Shown here one piece after another: positions 42,401 to 52,957 of a stretch of 64,000 nt of DNA. The position numbers were made by a program, and so were the translations under genes. Numbering within the stretch: the first letter of the stretch is position 1; the number at the start of each line of letters is the position of its first letter. The stretch is from Streptomyces resistomycificus. Lineage in GTDB: Bacteria > Actinomycetota > Actinomycetes > Streptomycetales > Streptomycetaceae. The stretch lies in the NCBI RefSeq assembly GCF_001514265.1, contig NZ_KQ948998.1:1-64000 (forward strand), written 5' to 3'. The notes beneath the pieces were generated by a model. The model was not told the DNA's origin. It did no database searches and was given only the letters and a program-made list of their open reading frames with translations.

Positions 42401-43297
42401 CCCCGGCTCAGCCGCACCGGCGCCCGCCTCACCACAAGCCCCCGCCTCCGCCGGCTCCCCGGCCGCCACCGGCGGACCCCCCGCCAACACGCCCGCCGCT
42501 CCGTCCTCCCCCACCGACGTGGCCGTCAGCTCCAGCACTCCCGCGAGATTCAGGTCGGCCCCGTACGCGGGGACCGTGGCCGCGTTCACGGTGAGCAGGT
42601 CGGTCAGCGGACCGCCGTACGCGGAACGCAGTGGTACCGCGAAGCCGACGTCGCGGTGGCCGCTCTGCAGCGCGGTGCCGAGGACACCGACCACCGCTCC
42701 GGTCCCGGCGTCCAGCACCGGCCCTCCCGCCGCCCCGCCGCCCAGGCGCAGCGCGTCCTGCCCCGCGGTGCCGATCGCCAGCTCGAGGGCGTCGCCGAGG
42801 AGGTGGAAACGGTCGGTGGCGGTGTAGGTCACGGAGGTCGCGCCCAGCACCCGCGCCTCGCGCCAGCAGCCGGCCAGGACCCTCACATAGGCGCCGGACT
42901 CGATCCGGTCCCGCACGGTGATCGGCAGCGGGGCGACGCCCAGGCCCTCGGAGCGGACGAGGGCCAGGTCCAGCTCGGGCAGCGGGGTCACCGACTCGGC
43001 GGTCACGACACAGCTGCGGTCCCCGGCGGCGTGCAGAACGAGCCGGGGCAGACCGTCGACGGCCTCGTGGCTGGTGACGACGGTGCCGTGATGATCGGCC
43101 ACGAAGCCCGTGCCGCGGGGGCGGCCGGCGAGGTCGTGGATGCGGACGAGGGCGTCGTCGCGCCCGGCCGTCCGCTGCCGCGACGGTTCCGCCGCACCGG
43201 GGCCCTGTCGGCCGCGCGCGTGCCGGGAACGGTTGCCTTGCTGGGTCGGCCTTGCGGTGCCAGGGGTGTCCCCCGTCCGCGAGCCCCGTCCCGCCAT
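39425..43297 (-). CDS. Trypsin-like/NTPase multidomain protein with inactivated protease site
   Basis: A 1290-residue protein from ATG 43297 behind GGAGG. Residues ~45-230 form a trypsin-like fold with His77 (VVTSHEAVDG) and Asp110 (ELDLALVRS). The serine position of GxSGGP is Ala190 (GAAGGP), so no classical triad exists. A STAND/AAA-like NTPase follows: GAPGSGRTT (from 335) with Arg341 in place of the usual Walker A lysine, and a Walker B LLLLLDGPEE. The C-terminal ~650 residues are helical, HEAT-like repeats. Similar proteins occur between ribF and truB in streptomycetes as I recall. A regulatory or scaffold role is more likely than proteolysis. Confidence 0.78.
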   Translation of the reverse strand: MAGRGSRTGDTPGTARPTQQGNRSRHARGRQGPGAAEPSRQRTAGRDDALVRIHDLAGRPRGTGFVADHHGTVVTSHEAVDGLPRLVLHAAGDRSCVVTAESVTPLPELDLALVRSEGLGVAPLPITVRDRIESGAYVRVLAGCWREARVLGATSVTYTATDRFHLLGDALELAIGTAGQDALRLGGGAAGGPVLDAGTGAVVGVLGTALQSGHRDVGFAVPLRSAYGGPLTDLLTVNAATVPAYGADLNLAGVLELTATSVGEDGAAGVLAGGPPVAAGEPAEAGACGEAGAGAAEPGTGAGSPAGAVPVERAAVTAEFAAFAEGTAAVLGLVGAPGSGRTTELAALAARRHHGAHPAPTLWLRGADLRDDDGSVADAARRALVRAARIVSASDQATAGSDGEDECGVAGVQRGRSEVCEEAAGARDGGSGRAEWGRGRHDGDAASADRGCGGGDGGAVSGERGPRRGGTDSGPTGLGDISPERLADLARAAGRPLLLLLDGPEEMPPVLAHRLAEWTERTAEWLGETGARMVVACREEYWEGVRFPAELLHRPTGGGAEERPARIPPCVRLGDLHQDEARRARARYRVPEGVLAAADAGHPLTLRLLAEIRAARPDAPDAPESRLDRHDVLSAYLDLMCLRVAVRLAAQAGLRGTAVRRLAARVSGQVHEAARRSLGPGQGELDRESFETVFPWGLAPARLGGGTGWASAVLTEGLLVPAGGGYRFAHEELADWLQGTHLDLDEALHALVHRRRTHPYGDHPAPVPHHRIGPVVQALLLLARQQGPRQLAVRLEELVHALDTDPHSWWAARLLAEVLRRVPDATPYCVVLRLLTDRMVAWRHEEHPLPAEFGPDFWTALRLDEDDRFDLLRRLVLADRPPHEPGPRFLDAAARLLGADPTAVQPLLARWFDDERPLPATPHATVAKAAQALLHTHRGRALDDLTEVLVDSAHGRADELLAVLAEDEPSAVCRAVDRWARDERPTRRAAAVTYGLRAAPQVGTEADRELLRYAALALLVRPADRALHGGALALLVRDPATRARHLPQALALFAADDPQLPPSALVPALATHPDPVLDAFRARLRGPDAGATLRTLADVTTPAPARRVAALVREAVELRPETAVDVAAYVDRRLDHGPAARAVLLPLVTGLLDGGPEQVRAALAAVLAAPGTPVSRPLRQELLEVLLAEEHDPSVLIAVLHAAVERTASEPVEDPGGVRDLVHRAGLLLVRTPDGATRFDRGLVDLARHIPGFAALVTGWLTETPQEWAAVVGPSARRMIENLAGVRVSA

Positions 43298-43416
43298 GGT
43301 CGAACCTCCCCGCCGTACCCAGCACGTGCCTGTCCGCGATACGCACGCACGTGCTTGATTCGACAGTAGGCATGAGGTGATCAGCGGGACAGATCGCTCG
43401 ATGAACGCGCCCCCTT

Positions 43417-43472
43417 CCGCTCCCCCGGTTCACTCCGAGCGCCTGCTCGGACGGGTGAATGGAGGGGGGCGG
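43417..43472. promoter_or_regulatory. Imperfect palindrome upstream of the trypsin-like/NTPase gene
   Basis: A 7-bp stem (43435-43441 with 43446-43452) around a GCCT loop is continued outward by TTCAC/GTGAA and by C-rich/G-rich arms. It lies about 120-175 bases before the start at 43297 and may be an operator or a leader structure. Confidence 0.35.
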
Positions 43473-43508
43473 CTGGATACACCCTAGGGGTGGGGGAACC
43501 GAGGGGGA

Positions 43509-43553
43509 CCGTGGAGCGGCGGCAGCGACGACCCCGTGATCGCCGCTCCACGG
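43509..43553 (-). terminator. Terminator after truB
   Basis: A 13-bp perfect stem (43509-43521 with 43541-43553) begins 18 bases beyond the truB stop and separates the translation operon from the trypsin-like/NTPase gene. Confidence 0.8.
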
Positions 43554-43571
43554 GCGGATGCCCGGCCGACG

Positions 43572-44477
43572 TCAGCCGAACACGGCCAGACTCTTCGCCT
43601 TGCCCTTCTGTTCCTCGACGAGCGCGAGGAAGCGTCCCTCGGGGTCGTAGACGGCCACCGCGCCCCGGCCGGCGTACTCGTCGGGCATGTCGAGCCGTAC
43701 GCCGTTGAGGAGCAGCCCCGCCCGCCTGGCGTCGACGTCCCAGCGCGGGAACGCGGCCGTGGCGGCGTCGGCGATCGGCATCACGGCCAGCTCCTGCTGG
43801 AGCTCGTCCAGCGTCTTCGCGGAGTCCAGCTTGTACGGTCCCACGCGCGTCCGGCGCAGTGCCGTGAGGTGGCCGCCGACGCCCAGGTCGGCGCCCAGGT
43901 CACGGGCCAGCGCCCGGATGTAGGTGCCGGACGAGCAGACCACCGAGACGACCAGGTCCAGGACGGGGGTGCCGTCCTCGGCGACGGCGTCCCGGACGTC
44001 GTACACCGCGAAGGAGGAGACCGTGACGGGCCGGGCGGGGATCTCGAAGTCCTCGCCCTCGCGTGCCCGCTTGTAGGAGCGCACACCGTCGATCTTGATG
44101 GCGCTGACCTTGGACGGCACCTGCATGATGGCACCGGTCAGCTTGGCGATCCCGGCGTCGACGGCCTCGCGGGTGACCTTCGAGGCGTCGACCGACCTCG
44201 TGATCTCGCCCTCGGCGTCGTCGGTCAGGGTCGTCTGGCCCAGGCGGATCGTGCCCAGGTACTCCTTCTCGGTGAGCGCGAGGTGCCCGAGGAGCTTGGT
44301 CGCCCTCTCCACGCCGAGGACGAGGACGCCCGTCGCCATGGGGTCGAGCGTGCCGGCGTGGCCGACACGGCGGGTCCGGGCGATGCCGCGCATCTTGGCG
44401 ACGACGTCGTGCGAAGTGAAGCCCGACGGCTTGTCGACGATGACAAGGCCGTCGGGCGTCCGGTTCTTCTGGGTCAT
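43572..44477 (-). CDS. truB: tRNA pseudouridine-55 synthase
   Basis: TruB converts U55 of the tRNA T-loop to pseudouridine. The catalytic motif HAGTLDPMATGVL carries the nucleophilic Asp near residue 45. The SGTYIRALARDLG segment and a C-terminal PUA-like region complete the 301-residue enzyme. Its start overlaps the rbfA stop by four bases (ATGA). It is the last gene of the rimP-nusA-infB-rbfA-truB series before a terminator. Confidence 0.96.
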   Translation of the reverse strand: MTQKNRTPDGLVIVDKPSGFTSHDVVAKMRGIARTRRVGHAGTLDPMATGVLVLGVERATKLLGHLALTEKEYLGTIRLGQTTLTDDAEGEITRSVDASKVTREAVDAGIAKLTGAIMQVPSKVSAIKIDGVRSYKRAREGEDFEIPARPVTVSSFAVYDVRDAVAEDGTPVLDLVVSVVCSSGTYIRALARDLGADLGVGGHLTALRRTRVGPYKLDSAKTLDELQQELAVMPIADAATAAFPRWDVDARRAGLLLNGVRLDMPDEYAGRGAVAVYDPEGRFLALVEEQKGKAKSLAVFG

Positions 44478-44920
44478 TCGGCGGCGTCGTCCTCGTCCTC
44501 GTCCGGCTTGCGGTACGGGTCGGCCTCACCGGCGTACTTGGCGCCGGCGGAGACCTCACGCACCTTCTCGTCGGACATGCGCGCCTTGTCGAGGAGGTCC
44601 TCGATGGTCTTGGCGGTGTCGGGCAGGGCGTCGGCCACGAAGGTCAGCGTCGGCGTGAACTTCACGCCGGCGGCCGCTCCGACCGCGGAGCGGAGCACGC
44701 CCTTGGCGCTCTCCAGCCCGGCGGCCGCGGCCGCCCGCTCCTCGTCGTCCCCGTACACCGTGTAGAAGACGGTCGCCTCCCGCAGGTCGCCCGTGACCCG
44801 GGTGTCCGTGATGGTGACGTGCGAGCCGAGCCGCGGGTCCTTGATCCCACGCTGCAGCTTCTGGGCAACCACCTCTCGGATGAGGTCCGCCAGCCTCTTT
44901 GCCCGCGCGTTGTCGGCCAC
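44474..44920 (-). CDS. rbfA: Ribosome-binding factor A
   Basis: RbfA assists late maturation of the 30S subunit and 16S rRNA 5' end processing. The KH-like fold is seen in the motifs IREVVAQKLQRGIKDPRLG, VTITDTRVTGDLREATVF and LTFVADALPD. The acidic C-terminal tail (PDEDEDDAAE) is typical of actinomycetes. The 148-residue length is normal. It is coupled to truB by an ATGA overlap and follows the DUF503 gene by 39 bases. Confidence 0.95.
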   Translation of the reverse strand: MADNARAKRLADLIREVVAQKLQRGIKDPRLGSHVTITDTRVTGDLREATVFYTVYGDDEERAAAAAGLESAKGVLRSAVGAAAGVKFTPTLTFVADALPDTAKTIEDLLDKARMSDEKVREVSAGAKYAGEADPYRKPDEDEDDAAE

Positions 44921-44959
44921 TGGTCGTCTCCCGTTCTTCCTGTTCCGCGTTCACAAAAT

Positions 44960-45253
44960 CTAGTCGTCGTCGCCGTGGAAGCGCCGCCGCACGGACAGCA
45001 GTTCCACCTCGGGGCGCCCGGCGACCAGCCGTTCGCACCGGTCCAGCACGTCGGTCACGTGCCCCGCGTCGCCGGACACCATCGCAAGGCCGATCCCGGC
45101 CCTGCGGTGGAGGTCCATATGGTCCACCTCGGCGGCGCTCACCGCGTACTTCCGCTGGAGCTCGGCGACGATCGGGCGGACGACGGAGCGCTTCTCCTTC
45201 AGCGACCGTACGTCGCCGAGGAGGAGGTCGAAGGACAGAGTCCCCACATACAT
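44960..45253 (-). CDS. DUF503 (YlxP-like) protein
   Basis: A 97-residue protein with the DUF503 pattern (MYVGTLSFDLLL, SLKEKRSVVRPIVAELQRKY, ending in SVRRRFHGDDD). Members sit between infB and rbfA in many Gram-positives and are presumed to work in ribosome maturation; the biochemical role is not established. The ATG is clear and the gene lies downstream of the infB terminator hairpin. Confidence 0.9.
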   Translation of the reverse strand: MYVGTLSFDLLLGDVRSLKEKRSVVRPIVAELQRKYAVSAAEVDHMDLHRRAGIGLAMVSGDAGHVTDVLDRCERLVAGRPEVELLSVRRRFHGDDD

Positions 45254-45338
45254 GTGTGTTGCCGGTTCACCCGCCGGTACGGGATCGATGGCCCCGCCAT
45301 CCGTGTGGCAGGGACATCAGAAACCGTACAACGAACGG

Positions 45339-45381
45339 CCGGGGCCGATCGACGGAAATACTCTCCGTCGACCGGCCCCGG
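45339..45381 (-). terminator. Hairpin after infB
   Basis: A 17-position stem with one A-C mismatch (45339-45355 with 45365-45381) encloses a 9-base loop. It starts 27 bases after the infB stop and may partly separate infB from the DUF503-rbfA-truB genes. Confidence 0.75.
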
Positions 45382-45407
45382 ACCGGACCGTCCCGGAAAC
45401 CGGGCGC

Positions 45408-48536
<3,129 letters not shown>

Positions 48537-48683
48537 TTCGCTCCTTTTAGGTCCGGGTTGCGGCCGGACCGTCGCTACTTCATGGGCGTACTCATCGCGT
48601 GCTCATCGAGTGCTCATCGCAATCTCGACCTACTTCCAACTCGCGGGGTACCAGGGCCGCGCGGGGGTTCCGCACGACGCGTC

Positions 48684-48962
48684 TTACTGTGTTGCCTGCT
48701 CGACGTAGAGGCGCAACGCCTTGGTGTCGAGCGCTCCCGGGGCGCGCAACGCCCTTGGGAACATCCGACGGCGTACCGCCAGGTCGAGACAGACCAGGGC
48801 GGGATGCACGTAAGCACCCCGGCCGGGCAGCGTACCGCGATCATCGGGGACGCATTCGCCCTCGACCGCCACGATCCGCAGCAAGTCCTTCTTGGCCGCT
48901 CGCTCCCGGCACCCCACACAGGTGCGCTCAGGGCATGCGCGGGCTCGCGTCCGGCCAGACAC
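48684..48962 (-). CDS. YlxR/DUF448 RNA-binding protein
   Basis: A 92-residue basic protein with the YlxR signature RTCVGCRERAAKKDLLRIV and GRGAYVHPALVCLDLAVRR. YlxR proteins lie between nusA and infB; recent work on other bacteria links the family to RNase P modulation, which I cite from memory. The start is GTG 48962 with GGAGG 11 bases upstream. It follows nusA by 102 bases. Confidence 0.92.
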   Translation of the reverse strand: MSGRTRARACPERTCVGCRERAAKKDLLRIVAVEGECVPDDRGTLPGRGAYVHPALVCLDLAVRRRMFPRALRAPGALDTKALRLYVEQATQ

Positions 48963-49064
48963 TCTTAAGTCTACCTCCCCGCACCGACCTCACCCCTTCG
49001 GGGCAAGAATCGAACAGCTGTTGCGCACCAAACTGTCGTGATCTAAGCGACCTGCGGCTTGGAT

Positions 49065-50051
49065 CTATTCCTCGGGCTGCTCGGTGTCCGGACGGATGTC
49101 GATCCGCCAGCCGGTGAGACGGGCCGCGAGGCGGGCGTTCTGCCCCTCCTTGCCGATCGCCAGGGACAGCTGGTAGTCCGGCACCGTCACCCGGGCGGAC
49201 CGGGCGGCCATGTCCACGACCTCGACCTTGGAGACCCGGGCCGGGGACAGCGCGTTCGCCACCATCTCGGCCGGGTCGTCCGACCAGTCGACGATGTCGA
49301 TCTTCTCACCGTTCAGCTCACCCATCACGTTGCGCACCCGGCCGCCCATGGGGCCGATGCAGGCACCCTTGGCGTTCAGGCCCGAACGGGTGGAGCGGAC
49401 GGCGATCTTGGTGCGGTGGCCGGCCTCGCGGGCGATGGCGGAGATCTCGACGGACCCGTCGGCGATCTCCGGCACCTCCAGCGCGAAGAGCTTCTTCACC
49501 AGGTTGGGGTGCGTACGGGACAGGGTCACGGACGGGCCGCGGACACCCTTCGCCACCCGGACGACGTACGACCGAAGGCGCATCCCGTGCTGGTACGTCT
49601 CGCCGGGGACCTGCTCCTGCACCGGCAGGATGGCCTCCAGCTTGCCGATGTCCACGAGGACGTTCTTCGGGTCGCGGCCCTGCTGGACCACGCCGGTGAC
49701 GATGTCGCCCTCACGCCCCGCGTACTCGCCCAGCGTCGCGTCGTCCTCGGCGTCCCGCAGCCGCTGCAGGATGACCTGCTTGGCGGTGGTCGCGGCGATA
49801 CGGCCGAAGCCGGTCGGGGTGTCGTCGAACTCGCGGGCCTCCTGGCCCTCTTCCAGGTCCTCGGGGTCCTCCTTCGCCCACACCGTCACGTGGCCGGTCT
49901 CCCGGTTGAGCTCCACGCGCGCGTGTCGGCGGCTTCCCTCGGTGCGGTGATAGGCGATGAGGAGGGCCGACTCGATCGCCTCGACCAGCAGGTCGAAGGA
50001 GATCTCCTTCTCCCGTACCAAGCCCCGCAGGGCGCTCATGTCGATGTCCAC
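49065..50051 (-). CDS. nusA: Transcription termination/antitermination factor NusA
   Basis: NusA binds RNA polymerase and modulates pausing, termination and antitermination. The N-terminal domain starts MDIDMSALRGLVREKEISFD. An S1 domain (DIVTGVVQQGRDPKNVLVDIG) and two KH domains (RSTRSGLNAKGACIGPMGGRVRNVM, then SLAIGKEGQNARLAARLTGW) follow. GTG 50051, three bases after the rimP stop and behind GAGGAGGAGG, gives 328 residues, normal for actinomycetes that lack the acidic repeats of enteric NusA. The much longer upstream frame is spurious. Confidence 0.96.
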   Translation of the reverse strand: MDIDMSALRGLVREKEISFDLLVEAIESALLIAYHRTEGSRRHARVELNRETGHVTVWAKEDPEDLEEGQEAREFDDTPTGFGRIAATTAKQVILQRLRDAEDDATLGEYAGREGDIVTGVVQQGRDPKNVLVDIGKLEAILPVQEQVPGETYQHGMRLRSYVVRVAKGVRGPSVTLSRTHPNLVKKLFALEVPEIADGSVEISAIAREAGHRTKIAVRSTRSGLNAKGACIGPMGGRVRNVMGELNGEKIDIVDWSDDPAEMVANALSPARVSKVEVVDMAARSARVTVPDYQLSLAIGKEGQNARLAARLTGWRIDIRPDTEQPEE

Positions 50052-50053
50052 GG

Positions 50054-50563
50054 CTACGCCTCCTCCTCTTCCGTCATGTCCTGCTTGTCCTTGCGGTTGA
50101 ACTCGACCTGGACACGGGCCCGGTCGATGTCCTCGAAGGCGAGTCTGCGGGTGGTGGCCTTGCGGCCCTTCACACCGGGCACTTCGAGGTCGAGGCCCTC
50201 GTCGTCCACCTTCAGGATCCGGGCGACCAGTTCGTCGCCCCCGACCAGCTGGAACTTCACCAGCCGGTCGACGGCACGCACGTAGTGCCGGTGCTCCTTG
50301 AGGAGGCGCTCCGCGCCAGGGGTTCCGACCTCGAGGGTGTACTCGCCAGCCCCCATCGCGTCCGTCTCGTCGAGCTTCGCCGAGAGCGCGCGGCTCACAT
50401 CGGCGATCTGGTCGAGGTCGGCGCCGGTGTCGGAGTCGACGACCACGCGCAGCACACGCTTGCGTCCGACCGAGTCCACCGCGATCTCCTCGAGATCCAG
50501 GCCCTGGGAGCTGACGAGCGGTTCCAGAAGTTCTCGCAGCCTCTCGCTCTGGGTGGTGCTCAT
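50054..50563 (-). CDS. rimP: Ribosome maturation factor RimP
   Basis: RimP is required for efficient 30S subunit maturation. The N-terminal alpha/beta domain (LEEIAVDSVGRKRVLRVVVD, then YTLEVGTPGAERLLKEHRHY) and a C-terminal SH3-like domain fit the family. A C-terminal acidic end (DMTEEEEA) is present. The ATG has GAGGAG upstream. It is the first gene of the nusA-infB series. Confidence 0.95.
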   Translation of the reverse strand: MSTTQSERLRELLEPLVSSQGLDLEEIAVDSVGRKRVLRVVVDSDTGADLDQIADVSRALSAKLDETDAMGAGEYTLEVGTPGAERLLKEHRHYVRAVDRLVKFQLVGGDELVARILKVDDEGLDLEVPGVKGRKATTRRLAFEDIDRARVQVEFNRKDKQDMTEEEEA

Positions 50564-50763
50564 CCGGGTGACTCCTCGGCCGCGTGTGCTGTTGTGGGAA
50601 GGTCGCGTGTCTGGTCAAAGGGTATCCGGTCCAAGGGTGTGTTGCCGTCCACCTGCGTGGGGGCGGTGCCGCTGAGTGGTGGCGGGCGGGGGCGCGGGTA
50701 CCGTGATCACTGGCGGGCCGCCCTTCCCGCCCGTGTTCGTACGAGCCCCCGAGGACGTCTGCC

Positions 50764-51333
50764 GTGCCGTACCCCCCACCGCCGCGCACCCCCTCGGGGC
50801 CGCGCAGAAGAACCCTGCTCGCCTCGGCCGCCGGATCCGCCCTGCTGGTGGGCTGTTCCAGCGGGTCCGGGGAGTCCGACGGCGGCACCGGCGGCAGCCC
50901 GTCGGCGGCCCAGCGGGCACGCGCGCGGGCGGCGGGCGAGAGCACGGACCTGGTGGACCGCTACGACGCCGTCATCGCCGTACATCCCGCGCTGGCGGCG
51001 CGGCTGGCACCGCTGCGGGCGGAGGTCGTACGGCACGCGCGGGCGTTCGGCGCCGCCGGGCAGGCGTCTGCGCGGGCCTCGGAGGAGACACCCGGGACGT
51101 CGGGGGCCTCCCCCTCGGCGGCCCCCTCAGCCTCCCGGCCGGCGGCCGGTCCCCCGGACGTGCCCGTGGACGAGAAGGACGCCCTCGCCGAACTCGCCGC
51201 CGCCGAGCGGTCCGTGGCGGACCGGCGGGCCAAGGCGCTGCTCGGGGTGCCGGGCGAGCTGGCACGGCTGCTGGCGTCGGTGGCGGCGGCCGGTGCCGCG
51301 CACGCGTATCTGCTGACCGAAGGCGCGAGGTGA
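50764..51333 (+). CDS. Putative lipoprotein
   Basis: A 189-residue exported protein. A proline/arginine-rich N-terminus containing RRRT precedes a signal sequence and the lipobox ALLVGC (Cys near residue 31). The mature part is Ser/Gly/Ala-rich then helical (DRYDAVIAVHPALAARLAPLR). The GTG start is used. Its stop overlaps the start of the ferritin-like gene (GTGA), so both are translated together. Surface location is supported by the lipobox; function is unknown. Confidence 0.8.
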   Translation: MPYPPPPRTPSGPRRRTLLASAAGSALLVGCSSGSGESDGGTGGSPSAAQRARARAAGESTDLVDRYDAVIAVHPALAARLAPLRAEVVRHARAFGAAGQASARASEETPGTSGASPSAAPSASRPAAGPPDVPVDEKDALAELAAAERSVADRRAKALLGVPGELARLLASVAAAGAAHAYLLTEGAR

Positions 51334-51821
51334 GTAACGAAGTGGCGGACGAGGAGCAGCGGCGGGAGCTGAAGGCCCTTCAGGCGGCGCTGGCCGCCGA
51401 ACACGCGGCGGTGTACGGCTACGGGGTGGTCGGCGGCCGGATCGGCCAGGACCGTCGCGCGGAGGCCAAGGCGGCCTACGACGCCCATCGGGCCCGGCGG
51501 GACGCGCTGGTGCGCGAGGTGCGGGACCTGGGCGGTAGGCCGGTGGCCGCGGCGGCGGCGTACGCGCTGCCGTTCCCGGTGGTCGACTCGGCCGCGGCCG
51601 TACGGCTGGCCGGCGAGCTGGAGGACAGGGTCGCCGGGGTGTACTCCGACGTGGTGCGGGCAGCCGGGGACGAGCGGCGGGCCACGGCGGCCGGGGCGCT
51701 GCGGGAGGCGGCGGTGCGGGCGGTGCGCTGGCGCGGCGAGAGCGTAGCCTTCCCTGGGCTCGCCGAGCGGGCGGCGACGGCTTCGGCAGCGGGGTCGGCG
51801 TCGACGACGCCGGCCCCTTGA
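51330..51821 (+). CDS. DUF4439 ferritin-like protein
   Basis: A 163-residue four-helix protein starting at GTG 51330, inside the lipoprotein stop. The pattern LKALQAALAAEHAAVYGYGVVGGRI matches the DUF4439 ferritin-like family. Glu/His residues are spaced as possible metal ligands, but di-iron binding is not proven. It lies 27 bases before the pseudokinase gene, so the three plus-strand genes probably form one operon divergent from rimP. Confidence 0.83.
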   Translation: MSNEVADEEQRRELKALQAALAAEHAAVYGYGVVGGRIGQDRRAEAKAAYDAHRARRDALVREVRDLGGRPVAAAAAYALPFPVVDSAAAVRLAGELEDRVAGVYSDVVRAAGDERRATAAGALREAAVRAVRWRGESVAFPGLAERAATASAAGSASTTPAP

Positions 51822-51848
51822 CGCGTACCGGAAGGGAACGACTCGCGC

Positions 51849-52757
51849 ATGGCTTTCGAACCGCCCCCGCGTCTGGTGAGGGCGCTCGGTGAGGCGGCAC
51901 CGGACGGTGACGCCTGGTTGGAGAGACTCCCCGAGGCGGCCCGGCAGGCCGTCGCGGCGCGTGAGCTGACCGTCGAACGGGTGCAGCTGCCCGGCGGGCG
52001 CAGCAGCCTGGTCGTGCTGGTACGGCGGTCCGACGGCACACCCGCCGTGCTCAAGCTGGCCCCGCCCCGGGCCCGTCCGCAGAGTGAGCGGGCCGCGCTC
52101 GCGCACTGGGGCGGCCTGGGCGCCGTACAGCTGCTCGAATCTGGCGCGGCCGAGGGGGTGCTGCTCCTGGAGCGACTGCATCCGGACGTGTCGGTGCGGT
52201 CGCTGCCGGAGGCGAAGGCCCTGCTGGAGGCGGCGGGGACGCTGCGGCGGCTGTGGGTGGAGCCGCCCGGTGAGGACGGCGCGCACACCTTCGAGACGGT
52301 GGCCGAGCGGACCGGGCGGCAGGCCGCCGCGATGCGGGCGAGTGCCGTCGCCGACGCGGGGGTCCTGACCCTGGTGGACGCGGCGCTCGCGGCCCGCGAG
52401 GAGCTGTTGGCAGGGCCGCCGGAGCACCGGCTGCTGCACGGCACGTTCCGGCAGAGCAAGGTGCTCGCCGGTGAGCGGACGCCGTGGCTGGCCGTGGGGC
52501 CGGATCCGGTGGTCGGGGAGTGCGCGTTCGATCTGGCCCGGCTGGTCCGCGACCGGGTGGAGGACCTGATCGCCTCGCCGTCGGGGGCGGCGACGACCCG
52601 GCGACGGGTGAAGCGGCTCGCGGAGTCGCTGGACGTGGAGCAGGAGCGGCTGCGCGGATGGACGCTGTTCCGCGCGGTGGAGTCGGGAGTGCGGGCCCTG
52701 CGGGTGGGACGGCCGAGGGACGCGGAGCTGCTGCTGGAGTTCGCCGGGTGGCTTTGA
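51849..52757 (+). CDS. Aminoglycoside/hydroxyurea kinase-like pseudokinase
   Basis: A 302-residue protein with the overall layout of the aminoglycoside-6-phosphotransferase/hydroxyurea kinase family: VLKLAPPRA for the ATP-lysine strand, LLLERLHPD for the hinge, and PVVGECAFDLARLVRDR near the end. The catalytic loop that should read HGDxHxxN is HGTFRQSK (197-204), so Asp and Asn are lost. The Mg-binding Asp of the IDPKP segment is Gly217 (AVGPDP). Phosphotransfer is therefore unlikely; a binding or regulatory role is possible. Confidence 0.78.
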   Translation: MAFEPPPRLVRALGEAAPDGDAWLERLPEAARQAVAARELTVERVQLPGGRSSLVVLVRRSDGTPAVLKLAPPRARPQSERAALAHWGGLGAVQLLESGAAEGVLLLERLHPDVSVRSLPEAKALLEAAGTLRRLWVEPPGEDGAHTFETVAERTGRQAAAMRASAVADAGVLTLVDAALAAREELLAGPPEHRLLHGTFRQSKVLAGERTPWLAVGPDPVVGECAFDLARLVRDRVEDLIASPSGAATTRRRVKRLAESLDVEQERLRGWTLFRAVESGVRALRVGRPRDAELLLEFAGWL

Positions 52758-52912
52758 GGGGTGCTCGCCCGTTGCGGACCGCGGGCGCCTCGTGACCGGT
52801 CGCGTGGCTCCCCGCGCCCCTTGGGGGCGCTTCAGGTCTTGGACATGACCGCTCTCCGGCCTCGCGACGTTCTGTCACGTCCCGAGGCCGGGGAACAGCC
52901 TGAGAGGAGTCC

Positions 52913-52936
52913 GTCGAGGCGGCCATACGCCTCGAC
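52913..52936 (-). terminator. Terminator after proS
   Basis: A 9-bp perfect stem (52913-52921 with 52928-52936) with a six-base loop begins 21 bases beyond the proS stop. It may also serve the convergent plus-strand operon ending at 52757. Confidence 0.7.
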
Positions 52937-52957
52937 AGAACTCTCTGGGAGGTTTCC

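Noticed and set aside
51849..52757. Aminoglycoside resistance gene
   Set aside because: Both catalytic motifs are lost, so a resistance function is not supported.
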